DNA of 64,000 bases from Verrucomicrobiota bacterium. Its GTDB lineage: Bacteria; Verrucomicrobiota; Verrucomicrobiia; Limisphaerales; JACRJZ01. The position numbers were made by a program, and so were the translations under genes. The notes below the pieces were generated by a model. It was not told the DNA's origin. It made no database searches and worked only from the letters and a program-made list of their open reading frames with translations. The stretch spans positions 36,789 through 100,788 of the forward strand of contig JACRJZ010000151.1 of the NCBI GenBank assembly GCA_016219875.1, in the 5' to 3' direction. Numbering within the stretch: position 1 is the stretch's first letter; every line of letters starts with the position of its first letter. Positions 31,965 to 40,484 of the stretch are shown piece by piece.

Positions 31965-33947
31965 ATGGAAATCGCGACAACAATCCAGAACGCAGCGCCC
32001 GGCAACGGGACGGCCAACCGCTCCGCCAGCGGCCCGTGGAAAGTGTTGCTGGTGGAAGCCCGGCCGGACGAAGCCGCGCGCATCAACCAAGTCCTCCTAG
32101 ACGGCGCCGGCAGTCCGTTCGAGCTGGAATGGGCGGACGGCATGGAGGGCGCGTTGCACCGGCTCGCGTCCGGCGGCGTGGACTTGGTGCTGCTGGACCT
32201 GGACCTCCCGGACAGCCGCGGTCTGCCGGGCTTGATCCGGCTCCATGCGTGTTTCCCCAGCCAACTGGTCGTGGTCGTGGTGGACCACGAGAACGAGGCC
32301 GTCGAACTGGAAGCCCTCCGCGAAGGCGCGCTCCTCTGTCTGCCCAAAACCAAACTGGACCCTTTCTGGCTGGCGCGGGCTTTGCGCTACAGCCACGACC
32401 GGGCGGTAGCGGAAGAAAAACTCCGCGCGGGCCTCGCTTTCCACCGCTCCATTGTGGAGCAACTGCCGCACGGAATCTTCCGCCAGGATCTGCAGGGCCG
32501 CTTCACTTACGCCAATCCTTTCATGAGCGATCTCCTCGGCCTGCCGCAGCACGAACTGGTGGGACGGAGAAGTGAAGAGGTGTTCCCCAAAGCCGTAGCC
32601 GAGCGAGCCGTGAACCAGGACCAAGAGGTGTTGCGCACGGGGAGGCCCCACGAGCGCATCGAAGAACTTGACGCACCGGATGGCCGCCGGCTCTGCCTGG
32701 CGGTTTCGAAAACGCCGGTGCGAAACCAGCAAGGCCGGATCATCGCCCTGCAGGGCCTGATGATGGACGAAACCGAGCGGCACCAAGCCCAAGCCGCCTT
32801 GGAGCAAGAGCGCTACTTCATGCATCTGCTCATCAGCAATCTGCCCGACCCGGTCTATTTCAAGGACACCGCCAGCCGCTTCATCCGGGTCAACCAGGCG
32901 CTGGCCGAACGGCTGGGCGGCCCCAATCCCGAGTTCATGCTGGGCAAGACCGATTTTGATTTCTTTGCCCGCGAGCACGCCGAGCCGGCGTTCCACGACG
33001 AGCAGACCGTGATGAAAACGGGCCAGCCCATCGTGGGCAAGGAGGAGAAAGAAGTCTGGCCGGATGGACGGGAGAAATGGGTTTCCACCACCAAAATGCC
33101 GCTGCGGGACCGGAACGGGCAAATCATCGGCACCTTTGGCCTGTCCCGCGACATCACCCCGCGCAAGAAGGCCGAGGAGAAGCTCCGCGCTTACGCCGCC
33201 AGCCTGGCCCAAAGCAACCGCGACCTCGAGGAGTTTGCCTTCGTGGCTTCGCACGATTTGCAGGAACCGCTGGGCAAGGTGCAGGCTTTCGCGGACTTGC
33301 TTCTCGCCGATTGCAGCGACTCCCTCAGCGAAAAAGGGAAGGACTATCTCCGCCGTCTGCACAAGGCCACCGCCCGGATGCAGATGCTCGTGCGCGGACT
33401 GCTCACCTTCTCCCGCGTGCAGACCGAGGCCCAACCGTTCCAGCCCGTCGATCTCTCGGCCCTCGTCACCGAGGTGATGGCGGATCTGGACACGCGCATC
33501 CAGCAGACCGGCGCGCGCGTCGAAGTCGGCCCGCTGGGCACGGTGGACGGAGACGCGCACCAACTGAGGCAGGTGCTGCAGAACCTGCTCGGCAACGCGC
33601 TCAAGTTCGTCCGCCCCGGAGTCGCGCCCATCGTGAAGATCAACTCCCAGCGGGTGCTGGAACGCGTGACCGGCGCCAATCTGCCGATGGAAGTTTGCCG
33701 GCTCAGCGTGGAAGACAACGGCATCGGCATCGAGGGAAAGTACCTGGGACGGCTCTTCAACATTTTCCAGCGGCTGCGCCCCAACGAGTACGACGGGACG
33801 GGCATCGGACTGGCCACGGTTCGGCGCATCGCGCAGCGCCACGGCGGCAGCGTGTCCGTACGCAGCCAGCCAAATGAAGGCTCGGTCTTCACCGTGACGT
33901 TGCCCGTCCGGCAGCGGCGCGGAGACACGAGTACCACGATTCCCTAA
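31965..33947 (+). CDS. Hybrid sensor kinase: receiver, two PAS domains, histidine kinase
   Basis: The 660-residue cytoplasmic protein has a receiver domain (about 24-145) with phospho-acceptor Asp78 (LLDLDLPDSRG). Its usual N-terminal acidic pair is reduced to one Glu (LLVEARPDE), so metal binding may be weak. PAS domains lie at about 155-275 and 285-402. The HisKA domain has His429 in FAFVASHDLQEPLG, the phytochrome/LytS-like subgroup. HATPase boxes are LLGNALKFV, VEDNGIGIEGKY and GTGIGLATV. There is no membrane segment. A single-domain receiver follows 35 bp downstream, so the two probably form a phosphorelay pair. The signal is unknown. Confidence 0.92.
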   Translation: MEIATTIQNAAPGNGTANRSASGPWKVLLVEARPDEAARINQVLLDGAGSPFELEWADGMEGALHRLASGGVDLVLLDLDLPDSRGLPGLIRLHACFPSQLVVVVVDHENEAVELEALREGALLCLPKTKLDPFWLARALRYSHDRAVAEEKLRAGLAFHRSIVEQLPHGIFRQDLQGRFTYANPFMSDLLGLPQHELVGRRSEEVFPKAVAERAVNQDQEVLRTGRPHERIEELDAPDGRRLCLAVSKTPVRNQQGRIIALQGLMMDETERHQAQAALEQERYFMHLLISNLPDPVYFKDTASRFIRVNQALAERLGGPNPEFMLGKTDFDFFAREHAEPAFHDEQTVMKTGQPIVGKEEKEVWPDGREKWVSTTKMPLRDRNGQIIGTFGLSRDITPRKKAEEKLRAYAASLAQSNRDLEEFAFVASHDLQEPLGKVQAFADLLLADCSDSLSEKGKDYLRRLHKATARMQMLVRGLLTFSRVQTEAQPFQPVDLSALVTEVMADLDTRIQQTGARVEVGPLGTVDGDAHQLRQVLQNLLGNALKFVRPGVAPIVKINSQRVLERVTGANLPMEVCRLSVEDNGIGIEGKYLGRLFNIFQRLRPNEYDGTGIGLATVRRIAQRHGGSVSVRSQPNEGSVFTVTLPVRQRRGDTSTTIP

Positions 33948-33982
33948 CGGGACCACTTCCTGAATCCCAACCGGAGACGCCC

Positions 33983-34393
33983 ATGAACGAAAGACCGATC
34001 AAACTCCTGCTGGTCGAGGACGACGAGGACGACTACGTGATCGTGTTCGAACATCTCTGCCACATTCCGGGCCGGAAGTTCGACATGGATTGGGTATGCA
34101 CGTATCCCGAGGCGGTGGTGGAAATCGCCAAACGGCGGCATGACATCTACGTCATTGATTACCGACTGGGCTTGGACAACGGGATCGACCTCATCGAGGA
34201 GGCTGTCCGGCGCGGCTGCACTGCTCCCATGATCATGCTCACGCGCTACTGCGATCGGTTCCTGGAGAAGAAGGCGCGCGAGGCCGGAGCGGCAGATTTT
34301 CTGCTGAAGTGCAACGCCAACGCCGCCACCCTGGAGCAAGCCATCCTCAAGGCGCTTCAGCGCCCCGCCCATGAGCCGGCGGCTACTTCGTGA
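33983..34393 (+). CDS. Single-domain response regulator (Rcp1-like)
   Basis: The 136-residue receiver has the acidic cluster VEDDEDDY at 11-18, phospho-acceptor Asp59 (YVIDYRLG), Thr87 (MIMLTRY) and Lys109 (FLLKC). It has no output domain. It follows the hybrid kinase by 35 bp in the same direction and is the likely phosphate acceptor. Rcp1-type receivers often relay to other kinases or bind targets directly. The extended alpha1-beta2 region (EHLCHIPGRKFDMDWVCTYP) is usual for this subgroup. Confidence 0.92.
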   Translation: MNERPIKLLLVEDDEDDYVIVFEHLCHIPGRKFDMDWVCTYPEAVVEIAKRRHDIYVIDYRLGLDNGIDLIEEAVRRGCTAPMIMLTRYCDRFLEKKAREAGAADFLLKCNANAATLEQAILKALQRPAHEPAATS

Positions 34394-34495
34394 GCTTCGC
34401 GACGGCGGGCGGTGACGGTCGAGGTCTGCCGTCCTGGACGATGCCTGGCTTCAATTCAGTGGTCAGCGCGGACGTTTTCCGGTAATCCAGCACCC

Positions 34496-34927
34496 GTGAA
34501 ACCCATCTGCGCCACGCTGCTTCTGTCGGTCGGGACGAGCCTCGCCGCGGAGAACCCAGCCCGTCATCCGCTTGATCCGCGCGGGCAGATGCACATCCCC
34601 ATCGGCTTCCCGAACACCGTCGATCAACTCAAGACCTTCGTGGAAGCCGAGGGAAACTTCTCGCCCGGTATGTGCTTGAACGAAGGCGCGCCAGACGTGG
34701 CGGTGGTGAACTACAACGTCTTCAATCGCGACGGCATGTACGTGGCGAACATCTTCCAGAAATCCGGGAACTTCGATCTCGCCGAGCAGGCCATCGACTA
34801 CTTCCTCAAGCACCCCTTCAACGGCCGCGTCCAGCCGGAGGCCGACAACCCAGGGCAGATTCTCTGGATCATGGGCGACCGGAGACTTCCCCATTTCAGC
34901 TTGCCCCGTTCCCGGAACACTCCATAG
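34496..34927 (+). pseudogene. Truncated exported protein, 5' fragment
   Basis: A GTG at 34496 starts a signal peptide (VKPICATLLLSVGTSLAAEN). About 110 residues that look like the beginning of a larger exported protein follow (FPNTVDQLKTFVEAEGNFSP; IFQKSGNFDLAEQAIDYFLK; PGQILWIMGD). Helical segments of this kind resemble the start of an alpha/alpha-barrel or TPR domain. After PGQILWIMGD the frame turns into unrelated sequence (PHFSLPRSRNTP) and stops, so the 3' part seems deleted. It lies just upstream of tRNA-Val. I do not recognise the parent family with confidence. Confidence 0.5.
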
Positions 34928-35095
34928 TCGCCGCCGCTTGATGAGCACCGGCAAAGATTCTCGCCGACCTTCTGGAAATCGCCGCAGTGAGGACGCGTTT
35001 GCGCTGTGCTCAGGTCTGGCAAGCTACAGAAAAGAGGCTGTCGTCTCGAAGCGACGAGGCAACGGTCCTCCAAGCCGCGGAGAACAAGTGGTGAG

Positions 35096-35171
35096 GGGCG
35101 CTTGGCGCAGCGGTTAGCGCGTCTCGTTTACACCGAGTAGGTCGGGGGTTCGAATCCCTCAGCGCCCACCA
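35096..35171 (+). tRNA. tRNA-Val (anticodon UAC), CCA encoded
   Basis: The acceptor stem GGGCGCT/AGCGCCC has 7 perfect pairs. The D arm is GCGC...GCGC. The anticodon loop TTTACAC gives anticodon TAC. The variable region is AGGTC, and the T arm GGGGG-TTCGAAT-CCCTC is standard. The discriminator A is followed by CCA in the DNA. The length is 73 nt without CCA. Confidence 0.96.
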
Positions 35172-35212
35172 TCCGTCGCGGTCCGAATCGAAGTGGATTT
35201 GCCCAGCCCTCC

Positions 35213-37180
35213 CTACTTCGGTGCGGCCGCCATCCCCGCGATCACCGCTTGCACTTCGCGGTTCGAGTTCCAGTCGATCACGATGAGGCTGCGCGAGCGG
35301 ACGAGGAGTTTCTCCAGTTCGGCCAGCGGGGCGTTGAAGACTGATTCGAGCGCCAGTGCCGGCACGTCACCGAAGTCCTTGCAGGCGCTGTCCGGCCCCG
35401 CGCCGGGGAAGAAGCGCAGGAGTGTGCCCAGGGTGTCAAACCACAGTTCCTCGGGCAGGAAGGCGAAGGCTTGCTGCGGGTCCATGACCTCGCGGGTGAG
35501 ACGATGCGGACCGAGCGCGCCGAGGAACCGCGCCTCGTTCTCCACGATGGCGCGGACACGCTGGCCCAGCGGTTGGGTGGCGTCGTGCTCCGTCCCCACT
35601 TGGCGTGCGAGGCTGAGCAACTCATCAAGCGCCACGGCCAGAGTGTTCTGCTCGTTCACGAGCAGCGCCCGTGTGGCGAGCACGCCCAGCGCGTAGAGGT
35701 CGCACGGCGAACTCAAGAGGGGCACCACCTCGAACGGCGAGCGCGGGAAAGAGGCGCCTTCCGCCGCCTTGAGGGCCTTGGCCACGGCGTCGGAAAAGAT
35801 CTGGCCCACGGTGCGGAAGCGCACTTCGCCGCGCGCGAGGCTTTCGGCGGAGTAAAGATGGCCATAGAGATCAACACGGCCGGACGAGAGCGGCAGGCGA
35901 ATCCAGAACAGGTCGTGTTGCGAAAAGCTCTGGCGTTCCTGAAGGACGAGGGTGCCTTCGATGATGGTGCGGCCTTGCTCGGACAACACTTGGCGAAGCC
36001 GCACGCTGCCGCTGCCCTGCAACGCCATGCTGATGCCTTCGGGGAGGTAGATCGATGCCCCCTCCGCGCGCGTGCGGATGAAGTAGCGCGACTCGGTTGT
36101 CTCGACCGGCAGCGCGTAGGCGTCGCCGGGTTTGGCCAGCACGGCGCGCGCCGTCCAGAGGAAGGGCAATTGCGCGCCCACGGGCTGAAGACGCACGCGG
36201 AAGCTGTCCGCCGTCAGATTCAGGAATGGCAACTGGCTGCGCTCAACCACGGCGCGGACGGCACGCACGATTTCGGCCAGGAGTTGCAGCTTGAGATGGA
36301 ACGTTTCCACGAACCGGCCGGCGCGGCCTTTTGCGCCGAGGAAGAGATGCGCGCCGCTCTGCTGGATGTTCGTCCAGTCGTCGAGGCCCTGATAGACGCC
36401 ATCGAACACCAGCGGTCTTCTTCCCTGTTCCAGCCCTTTCCACGGCTTGCCGCCTAGGAGGTCCACGTAGTCCTCGAACGAGAGCGGGGCGAAAGTGGTG
36501 GCCATGAGCAAACCGCCTTGCGGGTTCAGGGGCAAATGCCCCGCCGCGCCACCAACTGCTTCCTGAAGCGAAAAGGTTTTTTCGTTTGCCGGCGCTCCGG
36601 CGGTGACGGGAACGAACTTGCCGCCCACTGCCGCCTTGGGCTGCCAGAGGTAGCGAAAGAGCGAGAAACTGTAGGTCGGCAAGCCCGCGGCCTGCAACGC
36701 GGCGTCGTTTTGGCAAAGTTCCCAAGGTCCGTGGGTGTCGTCACCGGGATTGACGGGCGCGGCCTTGGCGAGGTCCAGGAAGCACGGCAAGGGATGTTTC
36801 GTTTCCCAGCCGGTGCGGAGCGCGCCCGCCGAATCGAGCGCCGCCAGCGACTCGGCTTGTTGCGCCCAACGCTGATCGACCGTGTGATTGGAGAAGGCCT
36901 CGCGGAGCGCGGGCAGGCTGGCGTCGAGGCCATCCACGTTCTGCACCCAGAGTTCGATCCATTCGCGGAGCCGGCCCGCCGCGTCGGTCACACAACCGAG
37001 ATAGACCATCGCGTCCGGCAAATCACGCAACAGCACGAAATGTCCCGCGACCGGGTCCGGTGCCCGACGCGCCAACACGCACACGCGCAGCGGGGTGTCC
37101 GTGGAAACGGCGTGGATGGGAAGGGCAAGGAACCCGTCGGGGAGGCGGTTGGCTCCGGCGTTGTTGGTCTGGACGGACAT
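35213..37180 (-). CDS. Unrecognised 655-residue protein with protein kinase-like traces
   Basis: I do not recognise a family. The ATG at 37180 begins MSVQTNNAGANRLPDGFLAL; the frame is open 29 codons further but enters repeat DNA. There is no signal peptide or membrane helix. Two segments recall a protein kinase fold. Residues 296-330 (LKLQLLAEIVRAVRAVVERS, then LPFLNLTADSFRV) resemble the catalytic-loop region, with the HRD and invariant Asp absent. Residues about 490-510 (SSPCDLYALGVLATRALLV) resemble subdomain IX (DxYxLGV). About 160 residues, partly beta-rich, separate them, far more than usual. If the likeness is real this would be a pseudokinase with an insertion. Coding bias is strong over its full length, so the gene itself is credible. 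It stands alone after tRNA-Val, on the opposite strand. Confidence 0.7.
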   Translation of the reverse strand: MSVQTNNAGANRLPDGFLALPIHAVSTDTPLRVCVLARRAPDPVAGHFVLLRDLPDAMVYLGCVTDAAGRLREWIELWVQNVDGLDASLPALREAFSNHTVDQRWAQQAESLAALDSAGALRTGWETKHPLPCFLDLAKAAPVNPGDDTHGPWELCQNDAALQAAGLPTYSFSLFRYLWQPKAAVGGKFVPVTAGAPANEKTFSLQEAVGGAAGHLPLNPQGGLLMATTFAPLSFEDYVDLLGGKPWKGLEQGRRPLVFDGVYQGLDDWTNIQQSGAHLFLGAKGRAGRFVETFHLKLQLLAEIVRAVRAVVERSQLPFLNLTADSFRVRLQPVGAQLPFLWTARAVLAKPGDAYALPVETTESRYFIRTRAEGASIYLPEGISMALQGSGSVRLRQVLSEQGRTIIEGTLVLQERQSFSQHDLFWIRLPLSSGRVDLYGHLYSAESLARGEVRFRTVGQIFSDAVAKALKAAEGASFPRSPFEVVPLLSSPCDLYALGVLATRALLVNEQNTLAVALDELLSLARQVGTEHDATQPLGQRVRAIVENEARFLGALGPHRLTREVMDPQQAFAFLPEELWFDTLGTLLRFFPGAGPDSACKDFGDVPALALESVFNAPLAELEKLLVRSRSLIVIDWNSNREVQAVIAGMAAAPK

Positions 37181-37254
37181 GGCCAAATAGTCTGCTTGGC
37201 GTCCGCGAATTGCCAAGCACTTTTCCGGCGAGGGCGGTCCGGAGGCCCGGAGGC

Positions 37255-37340
37255 AGGGCTGCCTCAAGCTCGTTTTGACGCGCGGCGGGACGGCCTGCCG
37301 ACAAGAATGTCGGCGCTACGACAAGCTGGAAAGCCTGCGC
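37255..37340. repeat. Family C hairpin repeat fragment
   Basis: It holds the GGCTGCCTCAAGCTCGTTTT end sequence, the hairpin GCCGACAAGAATGTCGGCG and an AAGCTGGAAAGCCTGCG unit. The same units occur at 48902-49102 and 56327-56365. It fills the 203-bp gap between the kinase-like gene and the EEP-family gene. Confidence 0.7.
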
Positions 37341-37383
37341 GACGGCGGAGCTGTCCGGTGGCGTCCGGGCGACTGGCCAGTCC

Positions 37384-38577
37384 TTGACTTTTTCTGCCAA
37401 GTGCCGACCCTGCCGCGCTGTTGATGTGATCTCCGGCCGCTTTCAAAATTGGCATCGTCTTTCGGGGCGTTTCTCTTTTGTCCTGGCCTGCTTCAGCCTC
37501 GCCACGACCGGGCGGGCGGTGGAGCCGTTGACGGTGCTGACCTACAACCTTGGCGGGAACGGCGTGGCCGACTGGAGCACGAATTCGCCCAAGGTCCAGG
37601 CCATCGGACGTGAAGTCCGTTACCTCCAGCCGGACGTGCTCGCGCTTCAAGAAGTCCCGTTCACGAACACGTGGCAGATGGCGAACTTCGTCACCGCTTT
37701 CTTCCCCGGCTTTTTTCTGGCGACCAACTCCGGCACCGACGGCTACGTGCGCAGCGCCATCCTGAGCCGCTTTCCCATCGTCCGCTCGCAAAAGTGGCTC
37801 GACGGCGTGACGCTGACCAACTTCGGCTTCGCTGGAAATTTCACGCGCGACCTGTTCGAGGCAGAGATCAACGTGCCGGGCTTCGAGAAGCCGCTGCATG
37901 TCTTCACCACCCACCTGAAGTCAAGACAGGATGCAACCAGTTCGGCCCGTCACGCCGCTGAGGCGCGCGCCATCTCGAACTGGCTCGTCACGGCCTTCCT
38001 GCCCAGCAAAGGGGACCGCCCGTATCTTCTCACCGGCGACCTGAACGAGGACGTTCAACGCCCATCGACGGCTGGCGGCTCAACTCTGCCCACGCTCGTC
38101 AGCGCGCCTACCGGCTTACGCTTGACCACGCCGACCAATTCCGCCGCCAGCCGGGAATTGACCTGGTCCACCGGCGCGCCGGGTTTTCAGAAACGCTACG
38201 ACTACATCCTGCCGTGCGGCCTGCTCTTCTCGAACATCGCCGCCAGCGAGGTCTTTCGCGCCGACGCGCTCACGAATCCACCGCCGCCGCTGCGCACGAA
38301 CGACACCGTGGCCGCCTCCGACCATGCGCCGGTGGTGATGTGGTTCCACAATCCCTACAACGTGCCGTTCGCGCTGCTGTCCCTCAGTTTGAGCAACCAA
38401 ACCGTGGCGCTGCGCTGGGAGTCCGCCGCGGGCCGGCGGTATCGCGTGGAAACGTCGTCCAATCTCGCCTCGTGGAGCGTCGTGGCCAGCAACCTGGGCG
38501 CCGCAGGGACGGTTTTTGAATGGCGCACGAACGGCGCGGAGGCGTGGCGTTTTTTCCGTGTTCACCGGACGCCGTGA
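37384..38577 (+). CDS. Secreted endonuclease/exonuclease/phosphatase-family protein
   Basis: The product (397 residues from a TTG at 37384) has a hydrophobic export signal (RFSFVLACFSLATTGRAVEP). An EEP-fold domain follows at about 47-320, with the expected blocks LTVLTYNLGGN, LALQEVPF, FTTHLK, LTGDLNED and the closing ASDHAPVVMWF. These residues bind a divalent metal and act on phosphodiester or phosphomonoester bonds; nucleic acid or sugar phosphate could be the substrate. The C-terminal 70 residues (RVETSSNLASWSVVASN) form a small beta module common on exported proteins of this group. The start is uncertain: a GTG at 37426 would give a more compact signal peptide. The 3' end overlaps rdgB by 16 nt, tail to tail. 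Confidence 0.85.
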   Translation: MTFSAKCRPCRAVDVISGRFQNWHRLSGRFSFVLACFSLATTGRAVEPLTVLTYNLGGNGVADWSTNSPKVQAIGREVRYLQPDVLALQEVPFTNTWQMANFVTAFFPGFFLATNSGTDGYVRSAILSRFPIVRSQKWLDGVTLTNFGFAGNFTRDLFEAEINVPGFEKPLHVFTTHLKSRQDATSSARHAAEARAISNWLVTAFLPSKGDRPYLLTGDLNEDVQRPSTAGGSTLPTLVSAPTGLRLTTPTNSAASRELTWSTGAPGFQKRYDYILPCGLLFSNIAASEVFRADALTNPPPPLRTNDTVAASDHAPVVMWFHNPYNVPFALLSLSLSNQTVALRWESAAGRRYRVETSSNLASWSVVASNLGAAGTVFEWRTNGAEAWRFFRVHRTP

Positions 38578-39242
38578 GTGGCGCCCGTTCTTTCCAGCCA
38601 CTCCCGCAACTTCGCCAAGGCCCGCGCGCGGTGGCTGAGTTGGTTCTTCACGCTTTCCCCCAACTCCGCGAACGACTCCGTGAACCCGTTCGGCACGAAC
38701 AGAGGATCGTAGCCAAAGCCCCCGGCGCCGCTCGGGGCGAAGCTGATGCGGCCCTCGCAAGTCCCTTCGAAGAGCCGCGCCTCGCGGGCCTTCGCATCCG
38801 GCCCAAGACTCACCAGTGCCAAGGCACAGCGGAAGCGAGCGGTGCGCCGGTCCATCGGCACCTCAGCCAAAAGGCGCAGCAACTTGGCATTGTTGGCCGC
38901 ATCGGACGAGTTGCCCTCTGCGCCTGCATCCATCGCCGCAAAGCGCGCCGAATAAACGCCCGGCGCGCAGCCCAGCGCATCAACTTCGAGGCCGGAATCA
39001 TCGGCCAGCACGAATCCGTTGGAACTCGAAACTCGAAACTCAAAACTCGGAATCGTACGGAGCCAACGCGCGAGTTGCTCGGCCTTGCGCGCGGCATTGC
39101 CCGCAAACGTGTCGGCGTCCTCCACCAACGGCGGCGCGCCGGGGAATTCGTTCAGCGTGAGGCCTTGCACGCTCGCACCGAGGATGGCGCGGATTTCGTC
39201 GGCCTTGTGGCGGTTGCGCGTGGCGATCACCAGAGTAGTCAT
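38562..39242 (-). CDS. rdgB: RdgB/HAM1 non-canonical purine NTP pyrophosphatase
   Basis: The 226-residue enzyme removes ITP, dITP and XTP from the nucleotide pool. It shows the N-terminal LVIATRNRHKADEIRAIL and the central FAGNAARKA followed by ADDSGLEVDALGCAPGVYSA. The C-terminal GFGYDPLFVPNG and SHRARAL are also present. The ATG at 39242 begins MTTLVIATRN; the frame is open upstream, but that part is repeat DNA. Between the two central motifs the protein has about 12 residues more than usual (PSFEFRVSSSNG). They are encoded by tandem GAAACTC units, so a repeat seems to have inserted in frame close to the active site. All catalytic motifs remain. Confidence 0.93.
   Translation of the reverse strand: MTTLVIATRNRHKADEIRAILGASVQGLTLNEFPGAPPLVEDADTFAGNAARKAEQLARWLRTIPSFEFRVSSSNGFVLADDSGLEVDALGCAPGVYSARFAAMDAGAEGNSSDAANNAKLLRLLAEVPMDRRTARFRCALALVSLGPDAKAREARLFEGTCEGRISFAPSGAGGFGYDPLFVPNGFTESFAELGESVKNQLSHRARALAKLREWLERTGATHGVR
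39021..39053. repeat. Tandem GAAACTC units inside rdgB
   Basis: Four imperfect CTCGAAA/CTCAAAA units in a row cover 33 nt, an exact multiple of three. They encode the extra PSFEFRVSSS segment in RdgB. They resemble the ATCCGAAAT units found in the gspG leader. Confidence 0.75.
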
Positions 39243-39326
39243 GCGGCGCGAGGCTAGCAGGGCCGCCAACGGAACGCACGCACGACGGGGAGAATCCCCA
39301 ATCCATAGTCGCGATTTCAAAAACCC

Positions 39327-39391
39327 GTAGCAGCCGACGTGAGGAGGCTCAAACGCCAATGGAAACGGAGCCTCCTCACGTCGGCTGCTAC
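39327..39391. repeat. Family A inverted repeat, copy 3
   Basis: Perfect 24-nt arms (39327-39350 and 39368-39391; GTAGCAGCCGACGTGAGG...) flank a 17-nt spacer. Its sequence (AAACGCCAATGGAAACG) is close to the reverse complement of the spacer in copies 1 and 4, so this copy is in the opposite orientation. Flanks GATTTCAAAAAC and GTTCTGAAAGAGG match the family. Confidence 0.9.
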
Positions 39392-39440
39392 AGTTCTGAA
39401 AGAGGCTCCATAGTGAGCCGGAGGAAGCGCCGCCTTCAGG

Positions 39441-39540
39441 TGAACACCGGGTCAGGGGACCCGGCCTACACCTCCGCCTTGTCGGCCACGTGCCCTCACG
39501 CGGCGGTTCGGGGTTTTCGTCAGCTTTGAGGTGCTGATCA
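39441..39540. repeat. Family E repeat copy
   Basis: A hairpin around CACCGGGTC-AGGG-GACCCGG (39441-39473) is followed by a 56-bp stretch (39485-39540) that begins GGCCACGTGCCCTCACGCGG. That stretch matches 63692-63747 at about 46 of 56 positions. Together with family A copy 3 it accounts for most of the 401-bp gap 39243-39643, in which no gene is seen. Confidence 0.7.
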
Positions 39541-39643
39541 CTTGCGCGCAGCCTCAAGCCGCGCAATCCAGAGCTGCCCTGGGGCAGGATTTCTGCGCGC
39601 CTGGCACGGTTGACAGACTGGGATCGTGGTTTAGTCTGCGGCC

Positions 39644-40465
39644 ATGAAAACAAGACTCACCTCTGCCTTCGCCGGCCTCTGTTTCACTGGACTCATCATC
39701 CTCTCCGCGCGGGCCGCGGACCCTGCCCCGAGCTTGGAGCCGCTTCAGGGAAAATGGTCTGTCACCAAGACCAACCGCGAAGGGCGGCCCTACTCCCAAG
39801 TCATCGAAATCAAGAAAGACCAACTCACCTTCCAAATCTTCAATGCGGAGGAACGCCTGCGCTTCGTCGCCAAAGGAATCGCCACGCGCGACCAAGCCGG
39901 CCCCTTCACCGTCAAGGCCCAGAAAGCCGGCCCGTTCGGTGTGCTGGTCGTTTCGGACCTCCGCGCCGGACGTTCACCGGAGGAAATGGAACCGGTGGAC
40001 GATTGCCGCGCGCTCATCTACACCTTGCGCGATGACACGCTCTTCATCGCCTCGAACTTCGACAAGGAGCGCGACAACGAACCGCCCGGCGCCGAGGCTT
40101 ATGTCCGCCAAGCGGCGACACCGAGCGCGGCCAGCGCGGCCTCCGACAGCGAAGCCAAGCTGCTGGGCACTTGGAAGCTGGAGGTCACCATCGCGGACAA
40201 CACGCTGGACTACGAGTTGCGCTTCGCCAAGGCGAACGGCCGTCTGGAGGGCACACTGGTCAGCCCCCGCAGCGGTGAACACAAATGCAAATCCGTCCAG
40301 TGGAAAGACGGCGAGCTGCTCGTCGAAATTGAGCGCGAGCTGGACGGCAATCGGGCCACGTACCTCTATCAAGGCAAGCTGACGGCCGAGGTTCTGTCCG
40401 GCAAATTCAGCGTCAAAGGCCACGAAGACCAAGTCAGCGCCAGTTGGAAGGCGTCCAAACAATAG
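39644..40465 (+). CDS. Exported lipocalin-like protein with two related domains
   Basis: The 273-residue product has a signal peptide (MKTRLTSAFAGLCFTGLIIL, cleaved near ARAA). Two beta-rich domains follow. The first (about 30-155) starts LQGKWSVTKTNREGRPYS and resembles the planctomycete/verrucomicrobial domain that begins LQGxW. The second (about 165-272) starts LLGTWKLEVTIADNTLDYEL and resembles similar small-barrel domains. An Ala/Ser-rich linker joins them. Such domains may bind small ligands, but no function is established. It is flanked by repeats upstream and a convergent MATE gene downstream (20 bp). Confidence 0.75.
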   Translation: MKTRLTSAFAGLCFTGLIILSARAADPAPSLEPLQGKWSVTKTNREGRPYSQVIEIKKDQLTFQIFNAEERLRFVAKGIATRDQAGPFTVKAQKAGPFGVLVVSDLRAGRSPEEMEPVDDCRALIYTLRDDTLFIASNFDKERDNEPPGAEAYVRQAATPSAASAASDSEAKLLGTWKLEVTIADNTLDYELRFAKANGRLEGTLVSPRSGEHKCKSVQWKDGELLVEIERELDGNRATYLYQGKLTAEVLSGKFSVKGHEDQVSASWKASKQ

Positions 40466-40484
40466 GAGCGACGCCTCGGCTACC

